A stretch of DNA of 64,000 nt. It comes from Pseudomonas oryzihabitans NBRC 102199. Lineage in GTDB: Bacteria; Pseudomonadota; Gammaproteobacteria; Pseudomonadales; Pseudomonadaceae. The notes under the pieces were generated by a model. It did no database searches. It was not told the origin of the DNA and saw only the letters and a list, made by a program, of their open reading frames with translations. Shown in pieces: positions 1-13,182 of the stretch (positions within the stretch are counted from its first letter, which is position 1; each line of letters begins with the position of its first letter). The stretch lies in contig NZ_BBIT01000024.1 of NCBI RefSeq assembly GCF_000730625.1, forward strand, positions 19,611 to 83,610. The letters run 5' to 3'. Both the position numbers and the translations under genes were made by a program.

Positions 1-92
1 CCCAGCAGCTCTTCATAGAAGCGCCGGGCCCGGGGCAGATCGGCGACATAGAGCGCGGTTTCCAGCACGGCGGCGAGACGGGGCCTGGTCAT
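1..92 (-). CDS. VOC-family (glyoxalase-like) protein, N-terminal part only
   Basis: The first 30 or so residues are visible, starting at the ATG at 92 and reading MTRPRLAAVLETALYVADLP followed by RARRFYEELLG. The pattern of a hydrophobic beta strand (ETALYVADL) followed by a helix with RRFYEELLG is the typical first repeat of the vicinal oxygen chelate fold, which includes glyoxalase I, bleomycin/fosfomycin resistance proteins and ring-cleaving dioxygenases. The rest of the gene lies beyond the left edge, so substrate and metal ligands cannot be judged. It diverges from cbrX. Confidence 0.7.
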   Translation of the reverse strand, partial: MTRPRLAAVLETALYVADLPRARRFYEELL

Positions 93-196
93 CGACGAAC
101 TCCGGCGGGGAAAGAAGCCTTCACGGTAGAGGCCTCCCTCTCCGGGGTACAGCGCTTTTGCATTACCATGGCGCCATCGCCGTTCGGGAACCGCGC

Positions 197-373
197 ATGT
201 ACATCTACCGGCTGGTCCTGCTCCTCGTGGTAGGCATCTATCTGTTCTCCCCCGCCATCATGGATTGGTGGATCGCTCCCAGCGGCGCCTGGTATCGCCC
301 CTACCTGCTGTGGCTCATCCTCATCGTGGTGACCTTTATCCTGCAGAGCCAGCGCGATGCCGACGAGCTTTAG
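197..373 (+). CDS. cbrX: CbrX, small membrane protein upstream of CbrA
   Basis: A 58-residue protein starting MYIYRLVLLLVVGIYLFSPA with two hydrophobic segments (about residues 4-20 and 34-51) separated by a short Trp-rich loop, ending [10 protein letters not shown] chose the ATG at 197 rather than the in-frame ATG at 158 because the protein then begins right at the first membrane segment. Its last 17 bases overlap the start of cbrA, an arrangement that fits translational coupling. From knowledge of Pseudomonas, a small ORF called cbrX sits here and is co-expressed with the sensor; its biochemical role is not established. The identification rests on position, size and sequence pattern. Confidence 0.8.
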   Translation: MYIYRLVLLLVVGIYLFSPAIMDWWIAPSGAWYRPYLLWLILIVVTFILQSQRDADEL

Positions 374-3305
374 TCTGTCCCAACTGGTGCTGATCAGCGC
401 CGGTTACCTGCTGATCTTCTTTGGCGTCGCCTGGATGACCGAGAAGGGCTGGGTGCCGCGCCGGCTGGTGCGCCATCCGCTGATCTACACCCTGTCGCTG
501 GGCGTCTACGCCAGCGCCTGGGCCTTCTATGGCACCGTGGGCCTGGCCTACGACTACGGCTACGGCTTTCTCGCCTACTACCTGGGCCTGTGCGGCGCCT
601 TCCTGCTGGCGCCGGTGCTGCTCTATCCCATCCTGCGCCTGACCCGTGCCTACCAGCTGGCGTCCCTGGCCGATCTTTTCGCCTTCCGTTTCCGCAGCAC
701 CTGGGCCGGCGCCCTCACCAGCCTGGGCATGCTGATCGCCGTGCTGCCGCTGCTGGCGCTGCAGATCCAGGCGGTGGCCACCAGCACCGGCATCCTGGTG
801 CAGGCCCGCGCCCAGGACGCCCCGGCGCTGGGCTTCTGCCTGCTGATCACCCTGTTCGCCATGCTCTTCGGCGCACGCCAGATCAATTCCAAGGAGCGCC
901 ATGAAGGCCTGGTGGTGGCCATCGCCTTCGAGTCCCTGGTCAAGTTGCTGGCCCTGGGCATCGTCGGCGGCGTCACCCTCTATAGCGTGTTCGGCGGACC
1001 CAACGGCCTGGAGACCTGGCTGCAGCAGAACCAGAGCGCCCTCTCCACCCTGCACACCCCGCTGCAGGAAGGTCCCTGGCGGATCCTGCTGCTGGTGTTC
1101 TTTGCCGCGGCCATCGTCACCCCGCACATGTACCACATGGCCTTCACCGAGAATCTCAGTCCCCAGGCGCTGGTCAGTGCCAGCTGGGGCCTGCCGCTGT
1201 TCCTGCTGCTGATCAGCCTGGCGGTGCCGCCGATTCTCTGGGGTGGCCTGGCGCTGGGTTCGCCGACGCCGCCGGAGTACTTCACCCTGGGCGTGGGCCT
1301 GGCGCTGGACAATCCGCTGCTGGCGCTGGTGGCCTTCGTCGGCGGGCTGTCGGCGGCCAGCGGCCTGATCATCGTGGTGACCATGGCGCTGTCGGGCATG
1401 CTGCTCAACCACATCGTGCTGCCGCTCTACCAGTCGCCCACCGACGGCAACATCTATCGCTGGCTGCGCATGACCCGGCGCATGCTGATCGCCGCCATCA
1501 TCCTCGGCAGCTATGGCTTCTATCGCCTGCTGCAGGGCCATGGCGATCTCTCCAGCCTGGGCATCGTCTCCTTTGTCGCCACCGTGCAATTCCTGCCCGG
1601 CGCGCTGTCGGTGCTCTACTGGCAGACGGCCAATCGCAAGGGCTTCATCGCCGGCCTGCTGTGCGGCCTGGGCCTGTGGTTCCTGAGCATGCTCATGCCG
1701 CTGGTGGCCGACATCAATCCGCTGCACATCGGCGTCTTCAGCTATCGCATCAGCGCCAGCAACTGGCACCTCGCCGCCGTGGCCTCGCTGACCGTCAACG
1801 TGCTGGTGTTCGCCCTGGTCTCGCTCTTCACCGAGGCCAGCGAAGAAGAGAAGAGCGCCGCCGAGGCCTGCGCCGTGGACAACGTCCGCCGTCCGCAGCG
1901 CCGCGAACTGGCGGCCAGCTCGCCCCAGGACTTCGCCGCCCAGCTGGCCAAGCCGCTGGGCGCCAAGACCGCGCAGAAGGAAGTCGAGCGCGCCCTGGCC
2001 GATCTGCTGCTGCCCTATGACGAACGCCGCCCCTATGCCCTGCGCCGGTTGCGCGATCGCATCGAGGCCAACCTCTCCGGCCTGATGGGTCCGCGGGTCG
2101 CCCAGGACATCGTCGAGACCTTTCTGCCGTTCAAGGCGGAAAGCGAGGCCTATGCCACCGAAGACATCCACTTCATCGAGAATCGCCTGGAAGACTACCA
2201 GTCGCGCCTGACCGGCCTGGCCGCCGAGCTGGACGCCCTGCGCCGCTATCACCGCCAGACCCTGCAGGAGTTGCCCATGGGCGTCTGCTCCCTGGCGCGT
2301 GACCGCGAGATCCTCATGTGGAACCGCGCCATGGAAGAACTCACCGGCATCGACGGCGCCCGGGTGGTGGGTTCGCGCCTGAGCGCCTTGCCCGATCCCT
2401 GGCAGGACCTGTTCGAGCGCTTTCTCGCCGAACCGGCGCAACAGCACCTCTACAAGCAGCGGCTGCCCCAGGAACACGAGCAGCGCTGGCTCAACCTGCA
2501 CAAGGCGACCATCGACGAACCCTTGGCGGTGGGCAGCAACGGCACGGTGCTGGTGGTGGAAGACATCAGCGAGACCCAGCTGCTGGAAGACCGCCTGATC
2601 CACTCCGAGCGCCTGGCCTCCATCGGCCGGCTGGCCGCGGGCGTCGCCCACGAGATCGGCAATCCGGTCACCGGCATCGCCTGCCTGGCGCAGAACCTGC
2701 GCGAGGAGCGCGAGGCGGACGAAGAGATCGACGAGATCAGCAGCCAGATCATCGAGCAGACCCGGCGCATCACCCGCATCGTCCAGTCGCTGATGAGTTT
2801 CGCCCATGCCGGCGGTCGCCAGCAGGCCCACGAACCGGTGTGCGTGGCCGAGGCGGCCCAGGAGGCCATCGCCCTGCTCTCCCTCAACCGCCAGAGCGTG
2901 GACGTCGACTTCTTCAATCTCTGCGATCCCGAACACCTGGTGCAGGGCGATCCCCAGCGGCTGGTGCAGGTGATGATCAACCTGCTGTCCAACGCCCGGG
3001 ACGCCTCGCCACCCGGTGCGCCGATCCGGGTGCGCAGCGAGGCCCAGGGCCAGACCGTGACCCTGAGCGTCGAGGACGAGGGCAGCGGCATTCCCAAGGC
3101 CATCGTCAGCCGGCTGTTCGAACCCTTCTTCACCACCAAGGATCCGGGCAAGGGGACGGGGCTTGGCTTGGCGCTGGTCTATTCCATCGTAGAAGAGCAT
3201 TATGGTCAGATAATGATCGATAGTCCTACCGACCCCGTGACCGGCCAGGGCACCCGCATCCGGGTACTGCTGCCGCGCTATCTCGGGTTGCCGGAGGCGC
3301 CGTGA
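357..3305 (+). CDS. cbrA: CbrA, transporter-like sensor histidine kinase
   Basis: A 982-residue inner-membrane hybrid protein. The first ~490 residues are a multi-spanning region of the sodium/solute symporter (SLC5) type. A cytoplasmic linker, a PAS domain (about 615-740) and a histidine kinase core follow. The phospho-acceptor His is residue 765 in GVAHEIGNP; the N box (NLLSNARDA), the DEGSGIP motif and the GKGTGLGL lid motif are all intact. CbrA with CbrB senses carbon/nitrogen balance and activates CrcZ synthesis and use of amino acids such as histidine and arginine. The gene overlaps cbrX and is separated from cbrB by about 115 bases. Length and domain order match the family. Confidence 0.95.
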   Translation: MPTSFSLSQLVLISAGYLLIFFGVAWMTEKGWVPRRLVRHPLIYTLSLGVYASAWAFYGTVGLAYDYGYGFLAYYLGLCGAFLLAPVLLYPILRLTRAYQLASLADLFAFRFRSTWAGALTSLGMLIAVLPLLALQIQAVATSTGILVQARAQDAPALGFCLLITLFAMLFGARQINSKERHEGLVVAIAFESLVKLLALGIVGGVTLYSVFGGPNGLETWLQQNQSALSTLHTPLQEGPWRILLLVFFAAAIVTPHMYHMAFTENLSPQALVSASWGLPLFLLLISLAVPPILWGGLALGSPTPPEYFTLGVGLALDNPLLALVAFVGGLSAASGLIIVVTMALSGMLLNHIVLPLYQSPTDGNIYRWLRMTRRMLIAAIILGSYGFYRLLQGHGDLSSLGIVSFVATVQFLPGALSVLYWQTANRKGFIAGLLCGLGLWFLSMLMPLVADINPLHIGVFSYRISASNWHLAAVASLTVNVLVFALVSLFTEASEEEKSAAEACAVDNVRRPQRRELAASSPQDFAAQLAKPLGAKTAQKEVERALADLLLPYDERRPYALRRLRDRIEANLSGLMGPRVAQDIVETFLPFKAESEAYATEDIHFIENRLEDYQSRLTGLAAELDALRRYHRQTLQELPMGVCSLARDREILMWNRAMEELTGIDGARVVGSRLSALPDPWQDLFERFLAEPAQQHLYKQRLPQEHEQRWLNLHKATIDEPLAVGSNGTVLVVEDISETQLLEDRLIHSERLASIGRLAAGVAHEIGNPVTGIACLAQNLREEREADEEIDEISSQIIEQTRRITRIVQSLMSFAHAGGRQQAHEPVCVAEAAQEAIALLSLNRQSVDVDFFNLCDPEHLVQGDPQRLVQVMINLLSNARDASPPGAPIRVRSEAQGQTVTLSVEDEGSGIPKAIVSRLFEPFFTTKDPGKGTGLGLALVYSIVEEHYGQIMIDSPTDPVTGQGTRIRVLLPRYLGLPEAP

Positions 3306-3420
3306 CGGACCCATCCGCCTGCTGGATGGATCTGCTAAAGCATTCGGAAGTCCAGACGACCGCGACAAGACACGCTGCCTGGCGTGGGTCGTCTTGCCTT
3401 CCCGTAAGAGAGCGCACTTG

Positions 3421-4839
<1,419 letters not shown>

Positions 4840-4875
4840 TCCACGCCGGGACGCGGCAGCCCTGCACGTCCCGCG

Positions 4876-4951
4876 GTAACACCCTCCCGCCTCGCCTCCC
4901 CATCCTTTGCAATGTGTTACCGCCGTAACAGGAGGCGGGTTCAGCGGTAAC
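4876..4951 (+). promoter_or_regulatory. Candidate CbrB upstream activating sites for crcZ
   Basis: A cluster of GTAAC half-sites lies about 80-150 bases upstream of the crcZ sigma54 promoter. GTAACA is at 4876-4881, a perfect 16-base dyad TGTTACCGCCGTAACA is at 4915-4930, and GTAAC is at 4947-4951. Position and dyad symmetry are what an enhancer-type activator such as CbrB needs. That these exact bases bind CbrB is inferred from resemblance to the reported TGTTAC/GTAACA sites. Confidence 0.65.
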
Positions 4952-5027
4952 GAAAATCTCCCTGTAGCCACCAGGCAAAAAGGCTACATTTTTCTTAAGC
5001 CACTGAAATAAAAGGATTTTTCAAAAC

Positions 5028-5042
5028 TGGCACGGCATCTGC
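5028..5042 (+). promoter_or_regulatory. Sigma54 (-24/-12) promoter of crcZ
   Basis: TGGCACGGCATCTGC: the invariant GG of the -24 box and GC of the -12 box have the required 10-base spacing. It lies downstream of the candidate CbrB sites and about 12 bases upstream of the expected 5' end of CrcZ (GCACAAGAACAATAA, from about 5054). Confidence 0.85.
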
Positions 5043-5053
5043 TTTATGTTCTG

Positions 5054-5433
5054 GCACAAGAACAATAAAAACGTACCCCCTCCATAACAAAAACAAGACG
5101 TAGCGACTCCAGCACAACAAGAACAAGCAGGCGGAGGCGTAGCTAACTGATCATTTTGGAGAAGAGTCGTCTTGCGGGATGGTCCCGCGATGTCAGGCCA
5201 GAGAACAATAAAACTGCCCCGAGGCAGCACCCGTACCAGGCAGAGCAGGAATGATCCTGACGACATCAGCTTCCAAAGTAATCCGTTTGCTCTTGGCTCT
5301 AGACTTCAGAGCCTTTCCGGCGGCCGGTAACCGCACGGGACAGACCACACAAGAAAAACAAGAGGTCTGGATAGACAATAAAAACAAAGCACGTACCACT
5401 TTGGGGGGGAGCTTCGGCTCCCCCAGTGCCTTT
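5054..5433 (+). ncRNA. crcZ: CrcZ small RNA (Hfq/Crc decoy)
   Basis: No plausible protein is encoded between cbrB and pcnB. The stretch instead carries at least six A-rich CA motifs of the AAnAAnAA type, at about 5058-5072, 5083-5098, 5114-5127, 5202-5214, 5347-5362 and 5374-5388. The fifth sits in the loop of a hairpin formed by CAGACC (5341-5346) and GGTCTG (5364-5369). The RNA would start from the sigma54 promoter at 5028-5042 and end just after a GC-rich hairpin with a TTCG tetraloop (5405-5424), giving about 380 nt, close to the roughly 400 nt known for CrcZ. In Pseudomonas, CrcZ titrates Hfq/Crc away from catabolic mRNAs when poor carbon sources are used. Confidence 0.92.
5405..5424 (+). 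terminator. CrcZ 3' terminator hairpin
   Basis: GGGGGAGC (5405-5412), tetraloop TTCG, then GCTCCCCC (5417-5424) form an eight-pair GC-rich stem. The downstream tail is only weakly T-rich, so termination efficiency is uncertain. Confidence 0.75.
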
Positions 5434-5537
5434 GACAGCCTCCCCTCCCTCGTTCAAGATCCCCTCCTTATCTATTGCGCAACGGCTCCCGCTGTGGTCC
5501 AGATTGCGTATAGCCGTCTCTCCGAACAGAAACTCGC

Positions 5538-6929
5538 ATGCTGAAGAAGCTGATCCAGACTCTGCGCTCGCCCCTGCGGCGTACTCCGCCCGCGCCTGCC
5601 TTGCCCATCGAACTGCCCCGCAGTCAGCATGCTCTGGAACGAGAGCGCATCAGTCGCTACGCCCTGAGTGTCGTCGACCGGCTGGAAAAGGCGGGTTATC
5701 AGGCCTACCTGGTGGGCGGTTGCGTCCGGGACCTGCTGCTGGGCTTCGAGCCCAAGGACTTCGACGTCGCCACCAGCGCCACGCCCGAGCAGGTGCGGGC
5801 CGAATTCCGCAATGCGCGGGTCATCGGGCGGCGCTTCAAGCTGGTCCATGTGCATTTCGGCCGCGAGATCATCGAGGTCGCGACCTTCCGCGCCAATCAC
5901 CCCACCGGGGATGCCGAGGACGAGACCCAGGGCTCGCGCCATGAAAGCGGCCGGATCCTGCGCGACAACATCTATGGCAACCAGGAACAGGATGCCCAGC
6001 GGCGCGACTTCACCATCAACGCGCTCTACTACGACGCCAGCGGCGAACGCATCCTCGACTACGCCAACGGCACCCAGGACATTCGCCTGCGGCAGATCCG
6101 GCTGATCGGCGATCCGGAGCAGCGCTACCTGGAAGATCCGGTGCGGATGCTGCGCGCCGTGCGCTTCGCCGCCAAGCTGGATTTCGAGATCGAGGCCGCC
6201 ACCGCCGAACCCATCAGCCGCCTGGCGCCGCTGCTGCGGGACATTCCGGCACCGCGGCTGTTCGACGAGGTCATCAAGCTGCTGCTGGGTGGCAAGGCCG
6301 AGCGCACCTTCGAGCTGCTCTGCCAGTACGGGCTGTTCGCCCCGCTGTTTCCGGCCAGTGGCGAAGCCCTGGAACGCGATCCCGACTACGCCGGCAGCCT
6401 GATCCGCCAGGCCCTGGCCAACACCGATGCCCGCATCCGCGAAGGCAAGCCGGTCACCCCGGCCTTCCTCTTCGCCGCCCTGCTCTGGCCGGCCTTGCCC
6501 GAGCGCGTCCGTCATCATCAGGACCTCGGCCTGCCGCCGATTCCGGCCATGCAGGAAGCCGCCCACGACCTCACCCAGCAGCAGTGCCAGCGCACCGCCG
6601 TCCCCAAGCGTTTCACCATGCCCATGCGCGAGATCTGGGACATGCAGGAACGCCTGCCACGCCGCCAGGGCAAGCGCGCCGATCAGTTGCTGGAGAATCC
6701 GCGCTTTCGCGCCGGCTACGACTTCCTGCTGCTGCGCGAGAGCGCCGGCGAGGAAACCGGTGGCCTGGGCGACTGGTGGACCCGCTACCAGGAGGTCGGC
6801 GACAGCCAGCGGCGCGAGATGATCAAGAACCTCAGCCGCGACGAAGGCGCACCGGCCAAGCGGCGCCGCCGCGGCGGCAGCAATCGCAAGCGGCGCACCT
6901 CGGATGCGCCCACCGCCGGCGACGAATGA
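5538..6929 (+). CDS. pcnB: Poly(A) polymerase I
   Basis: A 463-residue class II nucleotidyltransferase that adds 3' poly(A) tails to RNA and promotes its decay. The N-terminal catalytic signature (VGGCVRDLLLGFEPKDFDVATSATP, about residues 57-82) carries the DxD pair, followed by RRDFTINALYYD and EDPVRMLRAVRFAAKL typical of the tRNA nucleotidyltransferase/PcnB family. The C-terminus is strongly basic (AKRRRRGGSNRKRR), as in bacterial PcnB, suited to RNA binding. It lies downstream of crcZ and overlaps folK by an ATGA junction. A CCA-adding enzyme is separately encoded at 46251, so the two paralogues can be told apart. Confidence 0.95.
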   Translation: MLKKLIQTLRSPLRRTPPAPALPIELPRSQHALERERISRYALSVVDRLEKAGYQAYLVGGCVRDLLLGFEPKDFDVATSATPEQVRAEFRNARVIGRRFKLVHVHFGREIIEVATFRANHPTGDAEDETQGSRHESGRILRDNIYGNQEQDAQRRDFTINALYYDASGERILDYANGTQDIRLRQIRLIGDPEQRYLEDPVRMLRAVRFAAKLDFEIEAATAEPISRLAPLLRDIPAPRLFDEVIKLLLGGKAERTFELLCQYGLFAPLFPASGEALERDPDYAGSLIRQALANTDARIREGKPVTPAFLFAALLWPALPERVRHHQDLGLPPIPAMQEAAHDLTQQQCQRTAVPKRFTMPMREIWDMQERLPRRQGKRADQLLENPRFRAGYDFLLLRESAGEETGGLGDWWTRYQEVGDSQRREMIKNLSRDEGAPAKRRRRGGSNRKRRTSDAPTAGDE

Positions 6930-7429
6930 TGGAAAGGGTCTATCTCGGCCTGGGCAGTAACCTGGCCGAGCCGCGGCGCCAGCTGGACGCGGCCCTCGAG
7001 GCCCTGGCCCAGCTGCCCCACAGTGAGCTGGTGGCGGTCTCCGCCTTCTATGCCAGCGATCCCCTGGGACCACCCGATCAGCCGCGCTACGTCAACGCCG
7101 TCGCCGCCCTGGACACCGGGCTCGAGCCCCTGGCGCTGCTCGACGCCACCCAGGCCATAGAGCAGCAGCAGGGCCGCGTACGCAAGGATGAACGCTGGGG
7201 TCCGCGGACCCTGGACATCGACATCCTGCTATTCGGCGAACGACTGATCGACGAGCCACGCCTGCAGGTGCCGCACTACCACCTCCAGGCCCGTGCCTTC
7301 GTCCTCTATCCGCTGGCCGATCTCGCCCCCGCGCTGCACCTGCCCAATGGCCGCCGCTTGCCGGACCTGCTGTCCGCCTGCCCTTTCGAAGGCCTGGAGC
7401 GGCTGCTACCGTCGTCATCCACGCGGTAA
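6926..7429 (+). CDS. folK: 6-hydroxymethyl-dihydropterin pyrophosphokinase
   Basis: A 167-residue HPPK that pyrophosphorylates 6-hydroxymethyl-7,8-dihydropterin in folate synthesis. VYLGLGSNLAEPR near the N-terminus and the full HPPK signature RWGPRTLDIDILLFG are both present. Two adjacent ATGs (6926 and 6929) are possible starts; the first gives the common 4-base ATGA overlap with pcnB. This is the canonical copy; a diverged second folK lies at 47622-48155 beside folB. It sits in a pcnB-folK-panB-panC series, linking folate and pantothenate supply. Confidence 0.93.
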   Translation: MMERVYLGLGSNLAEPRRQLDAALEALAQLPHSELVAVSAFYASDPLGPPDQPRYVNAVAALDTGLEPLALLDATQAIEQQQGRVRKDERWGPRTLDIDILLFGERLIDEPRLQVPHYHLQARAFVLYPLADLAPALHLPNGRRLPDLLSACPFEGLERLLPSSSTR

Positions 7430-7479
7430 CACAGCCGTAACACCGAGCATTGACTTGTGCCGGATGCGCCGGGACTATA
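7426..7479 (+). promoter_or_regulatory. Candidate panB promoter with tandem GTAACA motifs
   Basis: A possible sigma70 promoter has TTGACT at 7450-7455 and ACTATA at 7474-7479 (18-base spacer). Just upstream are two direct GTAACA repeats (7426-7431 and 7437-7442) with an 11-base period; the first overlaps the folK stop codon. The hexamer equals the half-site seen upstream of crcZ. Any regulatory link is only a suggestion. Confidence 0.35.
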
Positions 7480-7558
7480 GCAGCCGTTTGCGCGCGGCCA
7501 CCCCGCGCCCGCGGCGCCCAGACAATAACCATAGCGCCGTCCCACGAGGACCCCTTGC

Positions 7559-8359
7559 ATGCCTGATATCAGCCTCACGACCCTTCAGGGGCTCAAGCAG
7601 CGCGGCGAAAAGATCGCCATGCTGACCGCCTACGATGCCACTTTCGCCCAGGCCGCCAGTCAGGCCGGCGTCGAGATGCTGCTCATCGGCGATTCCCTCG
7701 GCATGGTGCTGCAGGGTCACGACAGCACCCTGCCGGTGACCCTCGACGACATGGTCTACCACACCGCCTGCGTCAAGCGCGGCCACGCGGGTGCCTTCAT
7801 CGTCGCCGACCTGTCGTTCATGACCTATGCCACCCTGGAGCAGACCCTGACCAGCGCCGGTCGCCTGATGCAGGCGGGCGCGCAGATGGTCAAGCTTGAG
7901 GGCGATGCCTGGCTGGCCGAACCCATTCGCCGCCTGGCCGCCAATGGCGTGCCGGTCTGCGCCCACCTGGGCCTGACGCCCCAGTCGGTCAACGTCTTCG
8001 GCGGCTTCAAGGTACAGGGGCGCGATCCGGCCCGGGCGCAGCAGTTGCGCGAGGCGGCGCGTGAGCTGGAGGAAGCCGGCGCGGCCATGCTGCTGCTGGA
8101 ATGCGTGCCTTCGGCGCTGGCCGAGGAAATCACCCGGGCCGCCCGGGTGCCGGTGATCGGCATCGGCGCCGGGGCTGCCACCGATGGCCAGGTACTGGTG
8201 CTGCACGACATGCTCGGCCTGGCCCTGCGCGGGCGCACGCCGAAATTCGTGCGCAACTTCATGGCCGGTCAGGACAGCATCCAGGCTGCCCTGGCGGCCT
8301 ATGTCGCTGCCGTCAAGGACGGCAGCTTTCCCGCTCCCGAACACGGATTCTCCGCATGA
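7559..8359 (+). CDS. panB: 3-methyl-2-oxobutanoate hydroxymethyltransferase
   Basis: A 266-residue cytoplasmic enzyme that transfers a hydroxymethyl group from methylene-THF to alpha-ketoisovalerate, the first committed step of pantothenate synthesis. The N-terminal [11 protein letters not shown], the metal-binding [25 protein letters not shown] region and the [24 protein letters not shown] segment are canonical and full length. It is preceded by a gap of about 130 bases with a candidate promoter and overlaps panC by ATGA, so the two are probably translationally coupled. Confidence 0.96.
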   Translation: MPDISLTTLQGLKQRGEKIAMLTAYDATFAQAASQAGVEMLLIGDSLGMVLQGHDSTLPVTLDDMVYHTACVKRGHAGAFIVADLSFMTYATLEQTLTSAGRLMQAGAQMVKLEGDAWLAEPIRRLAANGVPVCAHLGLTPQSVNVFGGFKVQGRDPARAQQLREAARELEEAGAAMLLLECVPSALAEEITRAARVPVIGIGAGAATDGQVLVLHDMLGLALRGRTPKFVRNFMAGQDSIQAALAAYVAAVKDGSFPAPEHGFSA

Positions 8360-9213
8360 AAACGGTCCATAGCGTCCGCGAACTGCGCGCCGCCGTCGCC
8401 GCCGCGCGCCGCCAGGGCCTGCGCATCGGCCTGGTGCCCACCATGGGCAATCTGCACGCCGGGCATATCGCCCTGGTCGACACCGCGCGGCGTCACGCCG
8501 ACTTCGTGGTGGCGAGCATCTTCGTCAATCCGCTGCAATTCGGTCCCACCGAGGATCTGGACACCTATCCGCGCACCCTGGCGGAAGACAGTCGCCAGCT
8601 GAACGAGGCCCACTGCGACCTGCTGTTCGCGCCGGCGGTGGCCGAGATGTATCCCAATGGCATGGACGGCCTGACCCGGGTGAATGTCCCCGTGGTGTCC
8701 GAAGGCCTGTGCGGTGCGCGCCGGCCCGGGCATTTCGAAGGCGTGGCGACGGTGGTCACCAAGCTGTTCCAGATGGCGCAACCGGACGTGGCGGTGTTTG
8801 GCGAAAAGGACTATCAGCAGCTGGCGGTGATCCGCAAGCTGGTCCAGGACCTGGACATGCCCATCGAGATCGTCGCCCAGCCCACGGTACGGGCCACCGA
8901 CGGCCTGGCGCTGTCGTCGCGCAATGGCTATCTCGATGACCACCAGCGGGCCAGTGCGCCTTGCCTGTACAGCCTGCTCAGGCGCCTCGCCGATCAGCTC
9001 GCCGCCGGCGCCGCGGTCGAGCCGACCCTCGCCGCCGGTGTCGCCGAATTGCACGCTCAGGGGCTCAAGGTCGACTATCTGGAATTGCGCGAGCAGCTGA
9101 GTCTGCAACCGGCCGGGCCGGACACCACCGCGCTGGTCCTGCTGGTGGCGGCCTACCTCGGCCAGACCCGCCTGATCGACAATCTGAGCTTTCGCCGCAG
9201 GGCCCGAGTGTGA
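8356..9213 (+). CDS. panC: Pantothenate synthetase
   Basis: A 285-residue ATP-dependent ligase joining pantoate and beta-alanine. The adenylate-forming motifs are visible: [16 protein letters not shown] (HIGH-type), [31 protein letters not shown] and the KMSKS-like LSSRNGYL. The start at 8356 gives an ATGA overlap with panB. A hairpin terminator follows within about 45 bases. The beta-alanine-producing panD that often follows panC in Pseudomonas is not present between panC and pgi. Confidence 0.96.
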   Translation: MKTVHSVRELRAAVAAARRQGLRIGLVPTMGNLHAGHIALVDTARRHADFVVASIFVNPLQFGPTEDLDTYPRTLAEDSRQLNEAHCDLLFAPAVAEMYPNGMDGLTRVNVPVVSEGLCGARRPGHFEGVATVVTKLFQMAQPDVAVFGEKDYQQLAVIRKLVQDLDMPIEIVAQPTVRATDGLALSSRNGYLDDHQRASAPCLYSLLRRLADQLAAGAAVEPTLAAGVAELHAQGLKVDYLELREQLSLQPAGPDTTALVLLVAAYLGQTRLIDNLSFRRRARV

Positions 9214-9255
9214 CGCAACCGAAGGTTAGCTCACCCGACCCTGCCTGAACCCTGG

Positions 9256-9280
9256 AAGCCCGGAACATACCGGGCTTTTT
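9256..9280 (+). terminator. Rho-independent terminator after panBC
   Basis: AAGCCCGG (9256-9263), loop AACATA, CCGGGCTT (9270-9277), followed by a T run ending at 9280. Confidence 0.85.
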
Positions 9281-9394
9281 CATGCTCGAAGCGCGGCGCC
9301 ACGACCGGCGTCTCGCGGTCACCGACTTTCTCTTGCAAGCCAGCGGCTTGTGGGGCACAACAGCAAACAAGAGCCACCAAGGAAAAGCCTAGCC

Positions 9395-11059
9395 ATGGAG
9401 TACTATCAACACCCCCTCGACGTGACCCAGCTCGCCTCCTGGAAAGCCCTGCAGGAACACCGCAAGGCCATGCAGAACTTCCGCATGCGCGATGCCTTCG
9501 CCGCCGATCCGCAGCGCTTCTCGCAGTTCTCCCTGAGCAGCAGTGGTCTGTTCCTCGACTACTCCAAGAACCTCATCACCGAGCAGACCCGTGACCTGCT
9601 GGTGAATCTGGCCCGGGAAGCGGGGCTGGAAGGGGCCATCCGCACCCTGTTCGATGGCGCCTACGTCAACTCCTCCGAACACCGCCCCGCCCTGCACACC
9701 GCGCTGCGCCGCCCGGTGGGCGACAGCGTCCGGATCGATGGCCAGGACATCATGCCCGAGGTGCACCGGGTCCTGAACCAGATGACCCAGCTGGTCACCC
9801 GCATCCACAACGGCCTCTGGCGCGGCTACACCGAGAAGCCGATCACCGACGTGGTCAACATCGGCATCGGTGGCTCCTTCCTCGGTCCGCAGCTGGTCTC
9901 CGAGGCGCTGGTGCCCTTCACCCAGCGCGGCGTGCGCTGCCACTACCTGGCCAACATCGACGGCAGCGAATTCCGCGAGGTGACCTCCAAGCTCGCCGCC
10001 GACACCACCCTGTTCATCGTCTCCTCCAAGTCCTTCGGCACCCTGGAGACCCTGAAGAACGCCCAGGCCGCCCGTGCCTGGTGCCTGGCCCAGGGCTGCC
10101 CGGAGCCGGAGCTGCACAAGCACTTCATCGCCGTCTCCAGCAACGTCAAGGTGGCGGTGGAATTCGGCATCGCCGAAGAGAACATCTTCCCGATGTGGGA
10201 CTGGGTCGGCGGTCGCTATTCGCTGTGGTCGGCCATCGGCCTGCCCATCGCCCTGGCCATCGGCATGTCCAACTTCAAGGACCTGCTGGCCGGTGCCTAT
10301 GCCATGGACCAGCACTTCACCAGCGCTCCCTTCGAAGAGAACATGCCGGTGCTGCTGGGCCTGCTCGGGGTCTGGTACGGCAACTTCTGGGGCGCGACCA
10401 GTCATGCCATCCTGCCCTACGACCACCACCTGCGTAACTTCGTGAAGCACCTGCAGCAGCTGGACATGGAGTCCAATGGCAAGAGCGTGCGTCAGGACGG
10501 CTCGCCGGTGAGCCTGGAGACCGGCCCGGTGATCTGGGGCGGCGTCGGCTGCAACGGTCAGCACGCCTACCACCAGCTGCTGCACCAGGGCACCCAGCTG
10601 ATCCCCGGCGACTTCATCGTGCCGGTGGTGAGCCACAACCCGGTGGCCGATCACCAGCAGTGGCTGTATGCCAACTGCCTGTCGCAGAGCCAGGCACTGA
10701 TGCTGGGCAAGACCCGCGAAGAAGCCGAGGCCGAGCTGCGCGAGAAGGGCCTGGGCGAAGCCGAGATCGCCAAGTTGGCGCCGCACAAGGTGATCCCGGG
10801 CAACCGCCCGAGCAACACCCTGGTGCTGGAGCGCATCTCGCCGCGGCGCCTGGGTGCGCTGGTGGCCCTGTACGAGCACAAGGTGTTCGTGCAGAGCGTC
10901 ATCTGGGGCATCAACTGCTTCGACCAGTGGGGCGTCGAGCTGGGCAAGGAGCTGGGCAAGGACGTCTACCAGCACATCATCGGCCGCAGCGAAGGCAAGG
11001 CCGACGACGGTTCCACCCAGGGCCTGATCGACTACTTCCGCGGTCGTCATCGCGGCTGA
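9395..11059 (+). CDS. pgi: Glucose-6-phosphate isomerase
   Basis: A 554-residue enzyme interconverting glucose-6-phosphate and fructose-6-phosphate. In Pseudomonas, which uses the Entner-Doudoroff route, it serves mostly gluconeogenesis and the hexose cycle. Family motifs are present: [41 protein letters not shown], the catalytic SMESNGK-type segment (MESNGKSV) and the C-terminal [14 protein letters not shown]. The ATG at 9395 ([13 protein letters not shown]) is preferred over the in-frame codon at 9350, which adds an unlikely basic tail. It has its own terminator downstream. Confidence 0.96.
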   Translation: MEYYQHPLDVTQLASWKALQEHRKAMQNFRMRDAFAADPQRFSQFSLSSSGLFLDYSKNLITEQTRDLLVNLAREAGLEGAIRTLFDGAYVNSSEHRPALHTALRRPVGDSVRIDGQDIMPEVHRVLNQMTQLVTRIHNGLWRGYTEKPITDVVNIGIGGSFLGPQLVSEALVPFTQRGVRCHYLANIDGSEFREVTSKLAADTTLFIVSSKSFGTLETLKNAQAARAWCLAQGCPEPELHKHFIAVSSNVKVAVEFGIAEENIFPMWDWVGGRYSLWSAIGLPIALAIGMSNFKDLLAGAYAMDQHFTSAPFEENMPVLLGLLGVWYGNFWGATSHAILPYDHHLRNFVKHLQQLDMESNGKSVRQDGSPVSLETGPVIWGGVGCNGQHAYHQLLHQGTQLIPGDFIVPVVSHNPVADHQQWLYANCLSQSQALMLGKTREEAEAELREKGLGEAEIAKLAPHKVIPGNRPSNTLVLERISPRRLGALVALYEHKVFVQSVIWGINCFDQWGVELGKELGKDVYQHIIGRSEGKADDGSTQGLIDYFRGRHRG

Positions 11060-11082
11060 TCGTCTCCGGTCCGTTCCGAAAG

Positions 11083-11104
11083 GCGCCGCTCTGCGGCGCT
11101 TTTT
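11083..11104 (+). terminator. Rho-independent terminator after pgi
   Basis: GCGCCGC (11083-11089), loop TCT, GCGGCGC (11093-11099), then TTTTTCGTTTT. Confidence 0.85.
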
Positions 11105-11184
11105 CGTTTTGTCGCCTCGCTGAACCCCGGCAGGGCATCCGCGGCCTAAACTGGGAGCACAACAACACCAAGAAGGAGCCGGCC

Positions 11185-13128
<1,944 letters not shown>

Positions 13129-13142
13129 CCGGGGACCCAAAG

Positions 13143-13169
13143 AAAAGCCCCGCCTAGGCGGGGCTTTTT
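13143..13169. terminator. Bidirectional terminator between acs and the DUF2383 gene
   Basis: AAAAGCCCCGCC (13143-13154), TA, GGCGGGGCTTTTT (13157-13169). A-rich on one flank and T-rich on the other, it can serve both convergent genes. Confidence 0.9.
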
Positions 13170-13182
13170 GCTGCTGCCGACC

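Noticed and set aside
4981..5537. Short frames in the cbrB-pcnB gap as small proteins
   Set aside because: They overlap CrcZ, have Cys/Leu-rich unrelated products and no translation signals.
5472..7073. A 533-codon minus-strand frame over pcnB and folK
   Set aside because: Antisense shadow of two recognisable enzymes; no ribosome binding site or family motif.
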